DNA from: Dolomedes plantarius
Lineage: Eukaryota; Arthropoda; Arachnida; Araneae; Dolomedidae
Direction: 5' to 3'
Length of the DNA stretch: 64,000 nucleotides
Assembly (NCBI GenBank): GCA_907164885.2
Contig: OU015495.1
Span: 958,230-1,022,229 of the forward strand
Below, piece by piece: positions 35,144 to 46,872 of the stretch (position 1 is its first letter; every line of letters starts with the position of its first letter). The notes under the pieces were generated by a model. It ran no database searches, was not told the DNA's origin, and saw nothing but the letters and a program-made list of their open reading frames with translations. A program made the translations under genes and the position numbers.

Positions 35144-35906
35144 GGGGAGTGGTCACTTTTACGTACCTTTAAAAGTATCATTTTTAGACCTTTGTTCGAT
35201 TGTATATACTACTCATGATTTAAGCTTGATTTATATGAAATTTTTTGAGTAACTGCCTATAATATTGTTTATTATAGATGCAATTTTTCAAGGTAATTAA
35301 TAAAAATGACATTTTATGCATAAAAAGTGAATATTTTTTTTTAATCGAGCATTTTGCAGTCAACTACTGTGCGCATTCTGTCAAAATAAATTATTAAGGT
35401 ACATTAATAATTTTTTACTATATGTGATTACAATACTTCAGGCAACAATATCCAGCAACATTATTCTAAAATATATTAAAACATTTTAGTACGTGCTATT
35501 TTTAATTAGAAATTTCAAAAATGACTGAGTAAAAGCTTATAAAAAATTCTTTAAAAAATTAAAATATATTAAGGTTAAAAAATTTTGGTGGATTTTGTTG
35601 TCTAAAGTGTTGTAATCACATATAGTAAGCAATTATTAATGTAACTTAATAATTTATTTTGATAGAATGCGCACAGTAGTTGACTGCAAAATGCTCGATT
35701 TTAAAAAAATATTCACGTTTTATGCATAAAAAATCATTTTATTTTTTTATTAATTACCTTGAAATATTGCATATATAATAAACAGTATTATAGGCAGTTA
35801 CACAAAAAATTTCTTGTAAATCAAGCAAAAATCATGAGTAGTACATACAATCCAGCTTAGGTCTAAAAATGATACTTTTAAAGGTACATAAATGTGACCA
35901 CTCCCC
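35144..35906. mobile_element. TTAA fold-back MITE (GGGGAGTGGTCAC ends), in copy A
   Basis: Flanked by TTAA (35140-35143 and 35907-35910). The arms of about 300 bp (to about 35440, and from about 35606) are inverted copies of each other, so the single strand could fold over nearly its full length. Terminal motif GGGGAGTGGTCACTTTTACG. The parent sequence without it is readable from the repeated segment at about 36293-36330. Confidence 0.85.
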
Positions 35907-36010
35907 TTAAGGGGAGTGGTCACTTAAAAGTGGTCCCCTTAAAAGTCACTTAAAAGTGGTCACGTAAAAGTGGTCCCCTTAAGGGGAGTGGTCACTTTTA
36001 CGTACTTTAA
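35907..36010. repeat. Array of reshuffled fold-back ends
   Basis: Right of the fold-back, the terminal motif recurs several times in both directions (AAGTGGTCCCCTTAA, GTGGTCACGTAAAAGTGGTC, TTAAGGGGAGTGGTCACTTT). Copy B has only one such remnant (42491-42517). Confidence 0.75.
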
Positions 36011-37006
36011 CTAACTTAATAGTGATTAAATTCAATATTATGGTTCCAGCATTGTCAGGAATTACCTTCAAGTTGGTAAATTATCGATTACAAATATTTT
36101 CAGCAAATTAAAAAGAAAAAAACCCTCAAATAACATTGATAAGGACAAATCAGCTATATTTTCGCATTTTCACAAAGTATGGGTTTCATTGTACTCACAG
36201 TAAAAAGATAGGAAAATATTAATTTTTTTTAAAATTATACTCAACAGATTTTGCATAAGCATTTATAGTAACAACATTCTTTATCATACAATGAAAACTT
36301 ATTTACTTATTAACTAACTTAATAGTGATAAAATTCAATATTAAGAAAAGTTAACTGGCAATATTTTATTTCTGTGCACAATTTAAAAAAAAAATGATGG
36401 CTTTAGTTCAGACGTGTAGCTCAATTTGCCATAACCACAAAACATATTGAATAGAAGAAAAGTGTTTCATAATTATAAAGAACTGAAATTAACAACATAC
36501 ACTATTAATACATTATTATAAAATAAAAATTAAATGTGCGATATACAATTTACTATAGATAAATTTGATCAAAAAATTATACATGACAGGTTTTGCAGAT
36601 ATTGATAACATTATTCATTGATATTGACAAGGGAATAACTTCAGACAAGAGAATAATTCAATTCAAAAGTTATATAAAATAAAAGCTTAAATTTAATAAT
36701 ACAGAATTATAATTTCGATTCTTTTCTCAATCTTTTAACATTAGCGCAGAGTTGGCATTTTTATTCTCTTGTTTGCATATAAAATGCATGCGCGTAATCA
36801 GAAAAAAGTTAATAACCTTTTGAATGAAATTAAAGTTATGTTGCTCAGTGCAACAAATTACTGGCATAGGAGGACCAGTATAATCGTCCCTTTACTTGCA
36901 TGTCGCGCCATTATCGCCATCTACCGGTGAGCGACAATAATCGGTCCATTTTTCGAAAAATTTCCCATTGAAGCTTACGCTCCTTCTGTAGCTTCATGGT
37001 GTCTAC

Positions 37007-37040
37007 ATACCCTGTTGAACTATATAGTTCAACAGGGTAT
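37007..37040. repeat. Perfect 34-bp palindrome abutting copy A
   Basis: ATACCCTGTTGAACTAT followed by its exact reverse complement, starting at the first base after copy A's right target duplication. Confidence 0.95.
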
Positions 37041-37100
37041 AAAGTAATATTACTTTAAATCGAAACAAATAGGATGCAGTTATGTCGGAGAGAGAGAAAA

Positions 37101-37703
37101 TCTGTATATTTAATTTGCAAGCCGACTTTTTGGGCAGTCCGTGAGAGAAAACTACTGCATCATTTTACGTTATTTTGGTCTTAAACAAAAGATTGTAATC
37201 TGTAGATTTGTCAAATTTGGTTTTTGTAACCGCAATTTCTATTAATTAGCGATAATTTAGAATTAAAAATTTATTTCTGCGCATGCTCAGTGGTATGTTT
37301 AAATCTGTCTTTAGAAACTCACTGTTTCTGCGCATGCTCAGTGACATATTTTAATCATAAACACGTTTATTTCGAAGAGTCTTTCTAGATCTCTCTCTGC
37401 CATTTTCATTTTTGTGATAATTATGTTTGGGAAATATAAGATTAAACATCATGGAAATTGTTTATTTCGTGCTATTTAATTAGCGATAATTTACAATTAA
37501 AAAAATTGCTTTCCGAGCATGCTCAGTGACATTTTTAAATCTGGCTTTAGATTCTCACCAAACACAATGCCGCTTAAACACATTAATTCGTTTCTGAGAA
37601 TTATTATGATTTTCAACATTTGGCAATGATGTGTTGAGTATAATTTGTCTATTAGTACATTTATTTACTATCTAGCCGTCATGTTTTGACGGGTATCAAC
37701 TAG
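37101..37703 (+). mobile_element. Helitron-like element, copy 2
   Basis: A|TCTGTATATTTAATTTG at the 5' end; hairpin CCGTCATGTTTTGACGGG, then TATCAACTAG|T at the 3' end. Homologous over its length to the minus-strand copy at 6138-6967. It carries GCGCATGCTCAGTG three times (third copy slightly diverged). Non-coding. Confidence 0.75.
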
Positions 37704-37830
37704 TATAAATAATTGTTAAAAAACGCTTAAAACAAAATGTACAACTTGAACAAAAATCTGCAGTTCAATACATAAAGGAAAAAATGTAACACTTTTTTTA
37801 TGATAAAAGTACAGAATAGTCTAAAGAGGC

Positions 37831-38109
37831 TCCCAGTAGCTAAGTGATTAAGGTTTCAGCGTGCCACCTCGGAGCCGCGGGTTCGATTCCCGCATAAGAC
37901 TTGGTTGTATTTTGGGGAACCGGTCAGCCTTCCTCCTACGAAAGGAGCCCCGCCCCGTCTAGAAAGGGGAGCTGCAACCCATCGTATATCGCCGGTATCA
38001 TCGTTTGTTAATAAAATTCTTCTGTGTGCGATTGGTGTGTTTCTATTTCCTTGAATTCATATGTACACTGGACTGGGGTGTGATGTCGTCAGCCCCCAGG
38101 GACATTAGA
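37831..38109 (+). mobile_element. tRNA-derived SINE
   Basis: A box TAGCTAAGTGATTAAGG near 37837 and B box GGTTCGATTCC at 37880-37890 within a paired T-arm (GCGGG...CCCGC), followed by an unrelated tail with AATAAAATTC. The D-arm region fits a tRNA but the acceptor stem does not close. Confidence 0.72.
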
Positions 38110-39360
38110 AATAAAACCAGAATAGTTTAAAGAAAAATATATACTTCAGATAAATATTTAAATAAAGACATGTAAACATACATAATAAAGTAAATTAGAT
38201 CCGAAAAGTAAAAAAAAAAACACATAATGTGATATGGTAAGTGAGAGATTTTTATTCAGAATATATATATGTGTGTATTTGTTTAATTTCACTAAGTTAA
38301 AAATTAATTTAAAACAGCTAGTAAAAAAAGATAATTTTTTTCTTTTAATTTCTTTTCTAATTTCTAGGTAACAGTTAGAACTATCCGGGTACTTTGTAGA
38401 CGAATCAACACTACCGCAAACACAAAATTCACTATTCCCCCCTTTTGATTAAATCCAGATTGGTAGAAAAACTACTATTTTAAATGGAAGTAAGCACAGG
38501 CAGGTCCACTGAACAATTAGTTCGTATCTACATTAATTGTCCTTCATACTACTAAACAGGCCATTGAGAGGGATGGCTTCCTATACAACTGTTAAATAAC
38601 TGTGTATTGCTCTCGGGTGTAAGGAGGAACCGGAAAAAAAATTTTACACAAGAGAAAGTAAAAGCATGAACTGAATGAATGAAAATAATATAGAGTAAAA
38701 ACTTGAACTTTTATGATGTCCGAGAGCTGCGGACTAATTTTCCCGCCTTACCACTTGCCTCGAAATGAAACAGTATTCAGTAAGCTATTTTTAATCAATT
38801 TTTCTTGCCATGAATAGGTGGCAAGAGTGATTCAATAGCTTTCCATAGAGCATAAGAACACCAAATCCTTTAATGATACAATGGGTAATCAAAAAGTGTT
38901 CTAAAACCATAATTGGAGAGTTAATACCTAATGAACAGATGCTTTGCTTGTATTGATAAAGTAGTTCTAAAAGTTTTTTTTCTACTTGTTATTTTTATCA
39001 ATGTTCAGAAAACACATATACCCAAATGTTTTGTTTTTTTAACAATTATTCATTTCTGTAGTTATCAAGCCGTAATAGACATCCGGTAGCGTAGTATTTA
39101 GACACCCATTATTCATAAGTTAACAATTAAAGCCTATTTTTATTGATATTGTCCCGATGAACTTTCATTTTGATGCTATTCGTAACTAGAGCTACAAAGA
39201 CAGTCAAAATATTTGCTTTGGCATAGATAGAAACTGTGAATTCAAGAGTTGGAATTGATTATTTTTTTAAACAAACTGAATAGAAGTGTTTTTTTTTAAA
39301 ACATCCTTGGTTAAATTTCTGTCTTTTAAAGTAGTCGACTATTTATCTTTTTTCTTTTTC
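38110..39360. other. Unassigned intron sequence
   Basis: AT-rich intron 1 sequence with no element end or exon recognised. Confidence 0.45.
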
Positions 39361-39365
39361 CTTTA

Positions 39366-39808
39366 GGTTGCTGTGTGAACAAACCCTATTGGATTCGCTC
39401 ACCTCAATGTTAACCCATGGAGAAAAATAGTCTACTATTTACTGCTACACAAATGCTGATAAGCCAATAAAAATGGTATTTCCAGATAGCCTGAACTTTT
39501 CTGCACCTTGCAACGGGATTCATTTTATAAATTTCATCCACCAAAGGAATTTATGAGTGTTTAAAACACACTATACTAGATTTCTTCCCCGAATAATCTA
39601 AATTTTAAAGTATTATTTGCATATTTTTTAAAAAATGAAAAATGTCCCAAGGTGTAAAATTTGTTTCTCTATTAAAAAGTGCAATTAAAGAAAATCTTTA
39701 AATCCAAGTCGGCAATCTTTTGACACATTTTCTCTATAGGTTAACATTGAGGTGAGTGACACATTTTCTCTATAGGTTAACATTGAGGTGAGTTAGTACA
39801 CAGCAGCA
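39366..39808. mobile_element. TTAA-flanked MITE, family GGCTGCTATG, copy 2
   Basis: Homologous to 10424-10977. Left end GGTTGCTGTGTGAACAAACC after TTTA (a mutated TTAA), right end GTACACAGCAGCA before TTAA (39809-39812). This copy keeps a long inverted block (GAGGTGAG...TTAACATTG) at both ends, and its right end is partly duplicated in tandem (ACATTTTCTCTATAGGTTAA twice). Confidence 0.72.
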
Positions 39809-40561
39809 TTAACATAGAGCTCACTAAGCTGGTGCCATTCATCTGAAAATAGTGTTGCCGTAAATGAAAGCTTTATAGTGGACAGATTTCAGCATGGAAA
39901 AATAATCCCCAATCATTCCTTTAAGCTTAGTGATGAACAAATACATTACGAAGTATAAAGGAAAATTGTTGTATTCATCTCAGCTACAGTCCATGACTTT
40001 TTTACAGATATCTCGAGAAAACAAGGCAACCTAAGATTTTTATTTTTGTTTTCAGGATAATCAATAAATAGTGTTTTACCATCGGACGTTCAACAAAAAT
40101 AATTTTAAATAAAAGTAAAAAATCACAAATTGTACAGATTTTGGTATTGAACAGAAACTGATTACGTCCAAATTTTCTCTTTCATAGCAGTTAGAAAAGA
40201 ACTGAAAGGTAATAAAATAATCATTTATGTAGATAATTTGAAGCCGCTTTATTATGATATTTAAGTTCGTCTGAGCGATCTGTATAAATTTTATGTATTT
40301 TTGGATAATTTATACAAAATACAATTATGAATAAAACATGTTCTAATTTTTTAAGCGCTTTGATAAAGCTACCTTAACCCCCGTAGGTAGGGGAGGGGGG
40401 AGGACATGGGAAAAAGAACAATTTCGAAAAAGGGCTACGTAAGAAAAAGGTTTAGAAGCTCTGATCTTAAGTCCACTATTCCTACTATTTTCTAGAAGGC
40501 TATTTTCTCAAGTATTCTGGATATTCCATAGCCATTTATGCTATTGCCGTCATCATCTGAA

Positions 40562-40801
40562 GCCCTTATTTGAATAGTGGTCCACCTCCATTCTTGTCCA
40601 TTTTGAGATACAGAGCCTTTAAGTCTAATGAGTGCTGAGAAATGACTGCTGAAGTCTGATTTGAAATGCCCTCTGTTGGCAGCAGAAATAATCTGGAGGT
40701 GTATCAGTTTGAAAATAAGATAGAAATGACTTGTATGAACATTAAAGTGAGGCTAACTCCATTTTTTAAAAAGGGGAATTGAATCACTATTCAAATAAGG
40801 C
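40562..40801. mobile_element. MITE, family GCCTTATTTGAATAGTG, copy 2
   Basis: Bounded by inverted CCTTATTTGAATAGTG / CACTATTCAAATAAGG; same body as 29997-30235. Confidence 0.7.
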
Positions 40802-41724
40802 AAGCGATTTCTCAGTTTTTGGGGAAAAAAAGTATTGAAAACAAACTACAGTTGATTATGAACACACCATGAAGCTACAGAAGGAGGGAAAGCTCAGTGT
40901 TAAAAATGTGTCTCCGATTTTGTCACCGCCACTAGATGGCGCGCGCATGTAATAGCGGGCGGCTTAGACACGGACAACCATACGCTTTAATATGGATTTT
41001 TCGTATTTTTCCTAGCGAAAACAAGTTGTTTTATTTTAGAGCATATTTAATATGAATTTATTTATTCAATTTAACAATTGCTTATTTTCATTCAAAATCT
41101 TTATTTCAAGTGCTTTTTTTGCTATAATTCATTAAAATTCTTAAAGGAAATGAGTAAATATACTTTTTCAGAATAATTGTGTATTGGTTTCAGAATAAAT
41201 GAGTTCAGAATTTTGTAATAATTTAATAATTAAGGAAATGAAATTACAGAAAAGAATTGTGAAGAAATTTTTTTATCATTGTTCATAATCTCTTATGGAA
41301 AAAAAAATGTGAGAAATAATACTGATTAATCAAAACACACACACACACATAGTAGAAAAGCAACATTTTCTATCAATCACAAATAAATTCTTATCAGGAC
41401 TAATAAAATAGGAAGTCAATTCAGTATTTAATCAGACAATACTTTAAAATATCTTCCTTTGGAAAAAAAATCAGTCAAAGCATCTCAGATTACACTTTTT
41501 AAAACCGGAGGTATAATCATCAAGTTGGTAAATTACTGAATACAAATTTTTTCAGCGAATTAAAAAGAAAAAAACAAATAACTTTGACAAGGACAAATCA
41601 GCTATATTTTTGAATTTTCACAAAGTACGCATTTTATTGCATAAGCAGATTTTGTATGCAGATTTTGCATAAGCATTTATAGTAACAACATTGCTTATCA
41701 TACAATGAAAACTTATTTACTTAA

Positions 41725-42490
41725 GGGGAGTGGTCACTTTTACGTACCTTTAAAAGTATCATTTTTAGACCTATGTTCGATTGTATGTACTACTCATGAT
41801 TTAAGCTTGATTTATATGAAATTTTTTGAGTAACTGCCTAAAATATTGTTTATTATAGATGAAATTTTTCAAGGTAATTAATAAAAATGACTTTTTATGC
41901 ATAAAAAGTGAATATTTTTTTTTTTAAATCGAGCATTTTGCAGTCAACTACTGTGCGCATTCTGTCAAAATAAATTATTAAGGTACATTAATAATTTTTT
42001 ACTATATGTGATTACAATACTTCAGGCAACAATATCCAGCAACATTATTCTAAAATATACTAAAACATTTTAGTACGTGCTATTTTTAATTAGAAATTTC
42101 AAAAATGACTGAGTAAAAGCTTATAAAAAATTCTTTAAAAAATTAAAATATATTAAGGTTAAAAAATTTTGGTGGATTTTGTTGTCTAATGTGTTGTAAT
42201 CACATATAGTAAGCAATTATTAATATAACTTAATAATTTATTTTGATAGAATGCGCACAGTAGTTGACTAAAAAATGCTCGATTTAAAAATAATATTCAC
42301 TTTTTATGCATAAAAAATCATTTTATTTTTTTATTAATTACCTTGAAATATTGCATATATAATAAACAGTATTATAGGCAGTTACTTAAAAAATTTCTTG
42401 TAAATCAAGCAAAAGTCATGAGTAGTACATACAATCCAGCATAGGTCTAACAATGATACTTTTAAAGGTAGGTAAAAGTGACCACTCCCC
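41725..42490. mobile_element. TTAA fold-back MITE, in copy B
   Basis: Same fold-back as 35144-35906 at the same place in the parent element, TTAA at 41721-41724 and 42491-42494. It was therefore present before copies A and B separated. Confidence 0.85.
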
Positions 42491-43588
42491 TTAAGGGGAG
42501 TGGTAACTTTTACGTACTAAGGGGACTCGGCGCCTCTGAAATGTCAAAATTTGACGAAATTACCGATTTTGAGATTTTTATACAAAAACCAACCTTATAC
42601 GTTCAAGTACATTCTGTCAAAATTTCAGAGTCATTTGCCTATTAGAACGCCTGCTACAGCTGTCTTAAAAAACATCTGTCTTCGATTTTCCCTTTAAATG
42701 CCCCACCCACTCCAATGTTTACATTTTTTCTCACAGCTCAATTCAGATTGCATTGCCTCCTGCTTTGACTCTATGGTTTAAAAATGAAGCAAGAAAGCGA
42801 AATCATGACTTTGTGTTTAACTGTTACTGATATCAGTTTGTTGTGGTTACTTATTAGCGTTTGGCGTGTTCTTTTTCTATCAAATTTCGAAGTTTTATGA
42901 TAAAAAAACAGTCTTTTTAAAGACTAATCTACACTTAAAGTACGTGTTAAATATACTACGTGTATAATACTACGTGTTAAGAGTTTTTGGCATTATATTT
43001 ATCTGAAATACAGTAACCACCGCTTATAGTGATCAGTGGTTATAAGAATCAACCGTTTATAAGAATCAATATCGCAAAAACAAAAACAAATGTATTATTT
43101 CCATGTTAAAGTTTCCGCTTTAAAGAATCAATCCACCGGTTATAAGAATCAGTTTGCTATCTTCGCCTTCCTTTTATTTTTCCAAAAAATGCCCCTTGAA
43201 CTCTCAAAAGGTACGAAATTCTTTCTTAAGTTTTTGAAAAGAAAGATTGATAAAACTTTGGGGTGGAAAACAGTCGTAAAATACATTCCTTTAGACATAA
43301 CATAAGAGTTTCTCCTTATACGCTTTTGCTAAACACTGTCTTATTAGCTTTACCCAGGGGCATCTAACCCGCCCGGGTCCGATTTCGCTTTTCTCCAGAC
43401 AGGCACTCCTTTTTTCCCACCACTTACTTCCTGGTTGCGGATTTCTGGACCCTGAAACACAACACATAAATCTTCCGCGAAGTGTCCACCATCACTTACG
43501 CAAACGGGACAGTGGATTCAGCACTTCAAACCGTGAAACGTAAACGGATCCAATTTGCTGAATCAGATGAACCAGATGCTGAATCAAA

Positions 43589-43625
43589 CGTTTCACGGTT
43601 TGATTCAGAATCAAACCGTGAAACG
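43589..43625. repeat. 37-bp near-perfect palindrome inside the pogo element
   Basis: CGTTTCACGGTTTGATTC, one A, then its exact reverse complement. A third copy of the arm (AAACCGTGAAACGTAA) lies at about 43528-43543. Confidence 0.9.
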
Positions 43626-43744
43626 TAAGCTATAAAGTGGATATTCGTCTGAGACTGTAATAAGCATACGTCGCTAGTATTCACTTTAGTTTTCTAACAA
43701 AATTGCCAGTTAGTGTTAGAACTTTTTGATAGTCGAATTCAAAT

Positions 43745-43849
43745 ATGATAAAAACAAGGAAAACTCTTAGTTTTTCTGAAAAACAGAACTTATTAATTAG
43801 ATATGATGCTCTTCCAAAGTGTAGTCAAAGAGAAGCTGCCTCTTGTTGA
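43745..43849 (+). pseudogene. Remnant of pogo-type transposase N-terminus
   Basis: 34 codons with the helix-turn-helix pattern of pogo/CENP-B proteins (TLSFSEKQNLLIRYDALPKC then SQREAA), ended by TGA. The DDE domain is absent from the element. Confidence 0.6.
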
Positions 43850-44145
43850 TTTTATAATCATGTGTTGTTACTTATAGGTCTAAAAATTAAGTTATAGTAT
43901 TTGTTTAGAAATTGAGTATTTTTAAAATTATAAAAAATAATTTTAATAAATGATAAATAACGTAAATTAAAGAGAATTTAATGGTAAATTATGTATATAT
44001 GTGCCTGTGTGTTTATATATATGTACAAGTATATATTTGTGTATGTGTGCCTGTCCAAAGGGAAGTTTCGGTTATAAGAATCAACCGCTTATAAGAATCA
44101 AAAACAGTAATAACAAACGTGATTCTTATAAGCGGAAATCACTGT

Positions 44146-45911
44146 ATGCCTCGAAGAAGTAAAAAATTTTTGAAAGGCGTTGCCTTGAGCAAAAAACGTT
44201 GGTGTGATGATCAAAAGAAGGAATGTATTACAGCTGATTTAGCTGATGTTATGAATTCAACCAGAGTAAATAATCTTTCATTTATTCCTAATTATGATAG
44301 TGATATTAAAACTGAATATATTATTGTTGACTTTGAAAATCTTCAGAAATTGTTTGCAACAGTAAAATGCCAAACATGTGAAAATTAAAGTTTGGTTTTG
44401 AGCTCTAGTGGCAAAATTGGTTTTTCAACCAATTTAAAACTGTCTTGCCATATCTGCAATGAAGAAACTTCTTCAATAAATACTTCTGTTAATACAAAAA
44501 ACAATTATCCTGATATTAATCTTCGAATTACCCATGCCTTTTCTCATATTGGTAAGGGGTACTCTGCCATAGAAAAGTTCTGCATGATAATGAATATTGA
44601 TTCCTTTTCTTCGTCAACATATGCAAGGTGTACAAAGCAATTATATGACGCACAATTAGTTGCCATGAAAAATACTTTAGCAAGTGTACATAAAGAAGTA
44701 AAAAAGCAAATAATTCCATGCTTTCAGAACACGATGTTTGTGACATAGCTGTCTCATTTGACGGCACATGGCTTACTCGTGGGCATACGTCTCTGATAGG
44801 AGTAAGCTGTGTGATTGATGTTTTAACGGGTTATGTCTTAGACTTTGAGGTTATGAGCAAAGTATGTCGAATGTGTGATAATGCAAAAAAGGATCTTGGA
44901 GACCAAACCGCTGAATTTCAGATTTGGTATGAAGACCATAAATCTGCTTGTGATTTAAATCACACTGGATCTTCAGCTTCAATGGAAATGGAAGCTGCGT
45001 TAAATATGTGGAGGCGTTCTTTACAGTTTGGATTTCGGTACACGACTTTATTATCAGACGGAGATGCCAAAACTTTTAATTATTTATCAGAAAAGCAGAT
45101 CTATGGAAAAGATGTAGTGCTAAAAAAAGAAGAATGTGTAAACCACGTGAGCAAAAGATTAGGAACAGGACTAAGGAATGCTGTAAAAGAGTGGAAAACT
45201 CGTGGTGTTACTTTAGGGGGGAAAAGTTATGGTAGTTTAAAAGAAAGCACCATAAAAAAACTCACGGTATACTACCAGAAGGCAATTTTAAGGAATAAAG
45301 GCAATGCTAACAACATGAAGAATGATATATATGCTACTCTGTATCATAGCATTTCCACCGACAAAAAGCCGCAACATTTTAAGTGTCCAGTTGGTGTAGA
45401 TTCGTGGTGTTTCTACCAATCAGCTATAGCTAAAGGGGAGACACCTAGACCTCATAAATTAAATATTGGCACTCCAGTTAATGAAAAATATTTGCCACAA
45501 ATAATGCCAATATATCAGAGGTTAGCATCAAACGAACTGTTGGAAAGATGCTTAAAGTGTAAAACTCAGAATGCTAACGAGAGTCTCCATAATATGATAT
45601 GGTCAAAATGTCCAAAAGATGTTTTTGTGCACAAAAAACGAGTTCAGAGTTCAGTTATGGAGGCAGTATGCGAGTATAATAAGGGTGTAGATTATATTAT
45701 AGCACATATTCAGAAATCATTGGGTATTTATCGAGGAAGTGTAACACAACGGTTGGGGAAAATATTTCAATTGAGAAAAAATAAATTCCGACTCAGAAGA
45801 AACAATATTAAACATAAACATATGAGACAAGCTATTAAAAAAGCTGTACTTAAAGGGAATATTCTAACAAAAAGAAAAGAAGGTCTCACTTATGGTTCAG
45901 GATGTTTTTAA
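44146..45911 (+). pseudogene. Mutator-like transposase, one stop and one frameshift
   Basis: The N-terminal part (44146-44385, MPRRSKKFLKG...) is cut by TAA at 44386-44388, continues in the same frame to about 44720, then shifts frame. The 397-codon remainder (44718-45911) carries the whole DDE domain: DIAVSFDGTWLTRGHTS (Asp 15), Cys/His elements VCRMC and HKSAC, LLSDGD (Asp 114/116), ECVNHVSKRLG, and CKTQNANESLHNMIW (Glu 288). This pattern is that of the Mutator-like transposase domain common in arthropod genomes. Only two visible lesions suggest modest age. The CTCVICNEET-like LSCHICNEE in the middle part is probably a zinc-binding element. Confidence 0.85.
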
Positions 45912-46126
45912 AATGCTTGATATTTATTCTGAATACTTAAAAAGCAGTAAGAAAGCTTTATCATTATTCATTTAAATATCTGTTTACAAAATTTTTCATA
46001 TGATTTAGTAATTGTATTGATATTATTTAAGTTATATTAAACTTCAGAAAGTGTTTTTACTCAATTATAATATTTTTTGCATTACTATTTCACCTAAATA
46101 CCAGAAATTACAATTTTTAAGAATTT

Positions 46127-46872
46127 TAGTTTATATCACATTTATTAATTAGTGGTTTATCAATTCCTAAATAATGATATTTATGTTATTGAACATATTT
46201 TTTAGTAGTGTAGAGGTGAGTAAGTGTACATAAAAAATAAAAATGCACTTTGATTATAATTAAAAAAAGTTACAACTGAATGAAATTTTAAACTCATTTA
46301 TCTCAGTTCGTGGTCTTTCGGATTTTTGATGTCTTCAAAATGATAAGGCTTTGTCAAATGTTTATGAAATTGCTTGAAATTTTTTTTAAATGAACATTAT
46401 ATCATATGTAAGAAATTCACAGGTCGGATTTTTAATATTTTGAATACTTTTTTTTAAAAAATTTCAAATGTGTGATCATTCGTGATTTTTTTCTGCATTT
46501 TAGTTTTTATCACATTTATTAATTAGTGGTTTATCTATACCAAAATAATGATATTTATGTTATTGAACATATTTTTTAGTAGTGTAGAGGTGAGTAAGTG
46601 TACATAAAAAATAAAAATGCACTTTGATTATAATTAAAAAAAGTTACAACTGAATGAAATCTTTAAACTCATTTATCTCAGTTCGTGGTTTTTCGGATTT
46701 TTGATGTCTTCAAAATGATAAGGCTTTGTCAAATGTTTATGAAATTGCTTGAAATTTTTTTAAAATGAACATTATATCATATGTAAGAAATTCACAGATC
46801 GGATTTTTAATATTTTGAATACTTTTTTTTAAAAAATTTCAAATGTGTGATCATTCGTGATTTTTTCTGCTT
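46127..46872. repeat. Tandem duplication, 374-bp period
   Basis: Two head-to-tail copies, over 95% alike, in the 3' untranslated part of the Mutator-like element. No frame of note. Confidence 0.92.

Larger units (their letters stand above)
34242..36998. mobile_element. 8-bp-TSD DNA transposon, copy A (non-autonomous)
   Basis: Flanked by a perfect 8-bp duplication GTGTCTAC (34234-34241 and 36999-37006). Right terminus, inverted: CATGAAGCTACAGAAGGAG. The left terminus has the same sequence interrupted after CATGAAGC by a duplicated TACCATATGTG segment. Subterminal blocks (CCGATT..TGTC, TAGATGGCGC, CATGTAA) are also inverted at the two ends. The body is over 95% alike to copy B outside insertions. 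No transposase frame. It contains a TTAA fold-back. Confidence 0.85.
43011..44144 (+). mobile_element. pogo/Tigger-like element at the transposase start codon
   Basis: Begins CAGTAACCACCGCTTATA and ends (inverted) CAGTGATTTCCGCTTATAAG, flanked by TA (43009-43010 and 44145-44146). Subterminal GGTTATAAGAATCAACCG repeats occur near both ends. It retains 34 codons of a CENP-B-type N-terminal domain at 43745-43849 (RKTLSFSEKQNLLIRYDALP) before a stop. The A of the right TA is the A of the host transposase ATG. Confidence 0.82.

Noticed and set aside
35000..36010. CRISPR-like or regulatory repeat array
   Set aside because: The repeats are inverted transposon ends with irregular spacing, not direct repeats with unique spacers.
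37831..37900. Possible functional tRNA gene
   Set aside because: A and B boxes are present, but the acceptor stem does not pair and an unrelated tail follows; called a SINE. The same reasoning applies at 3148 and 6562.
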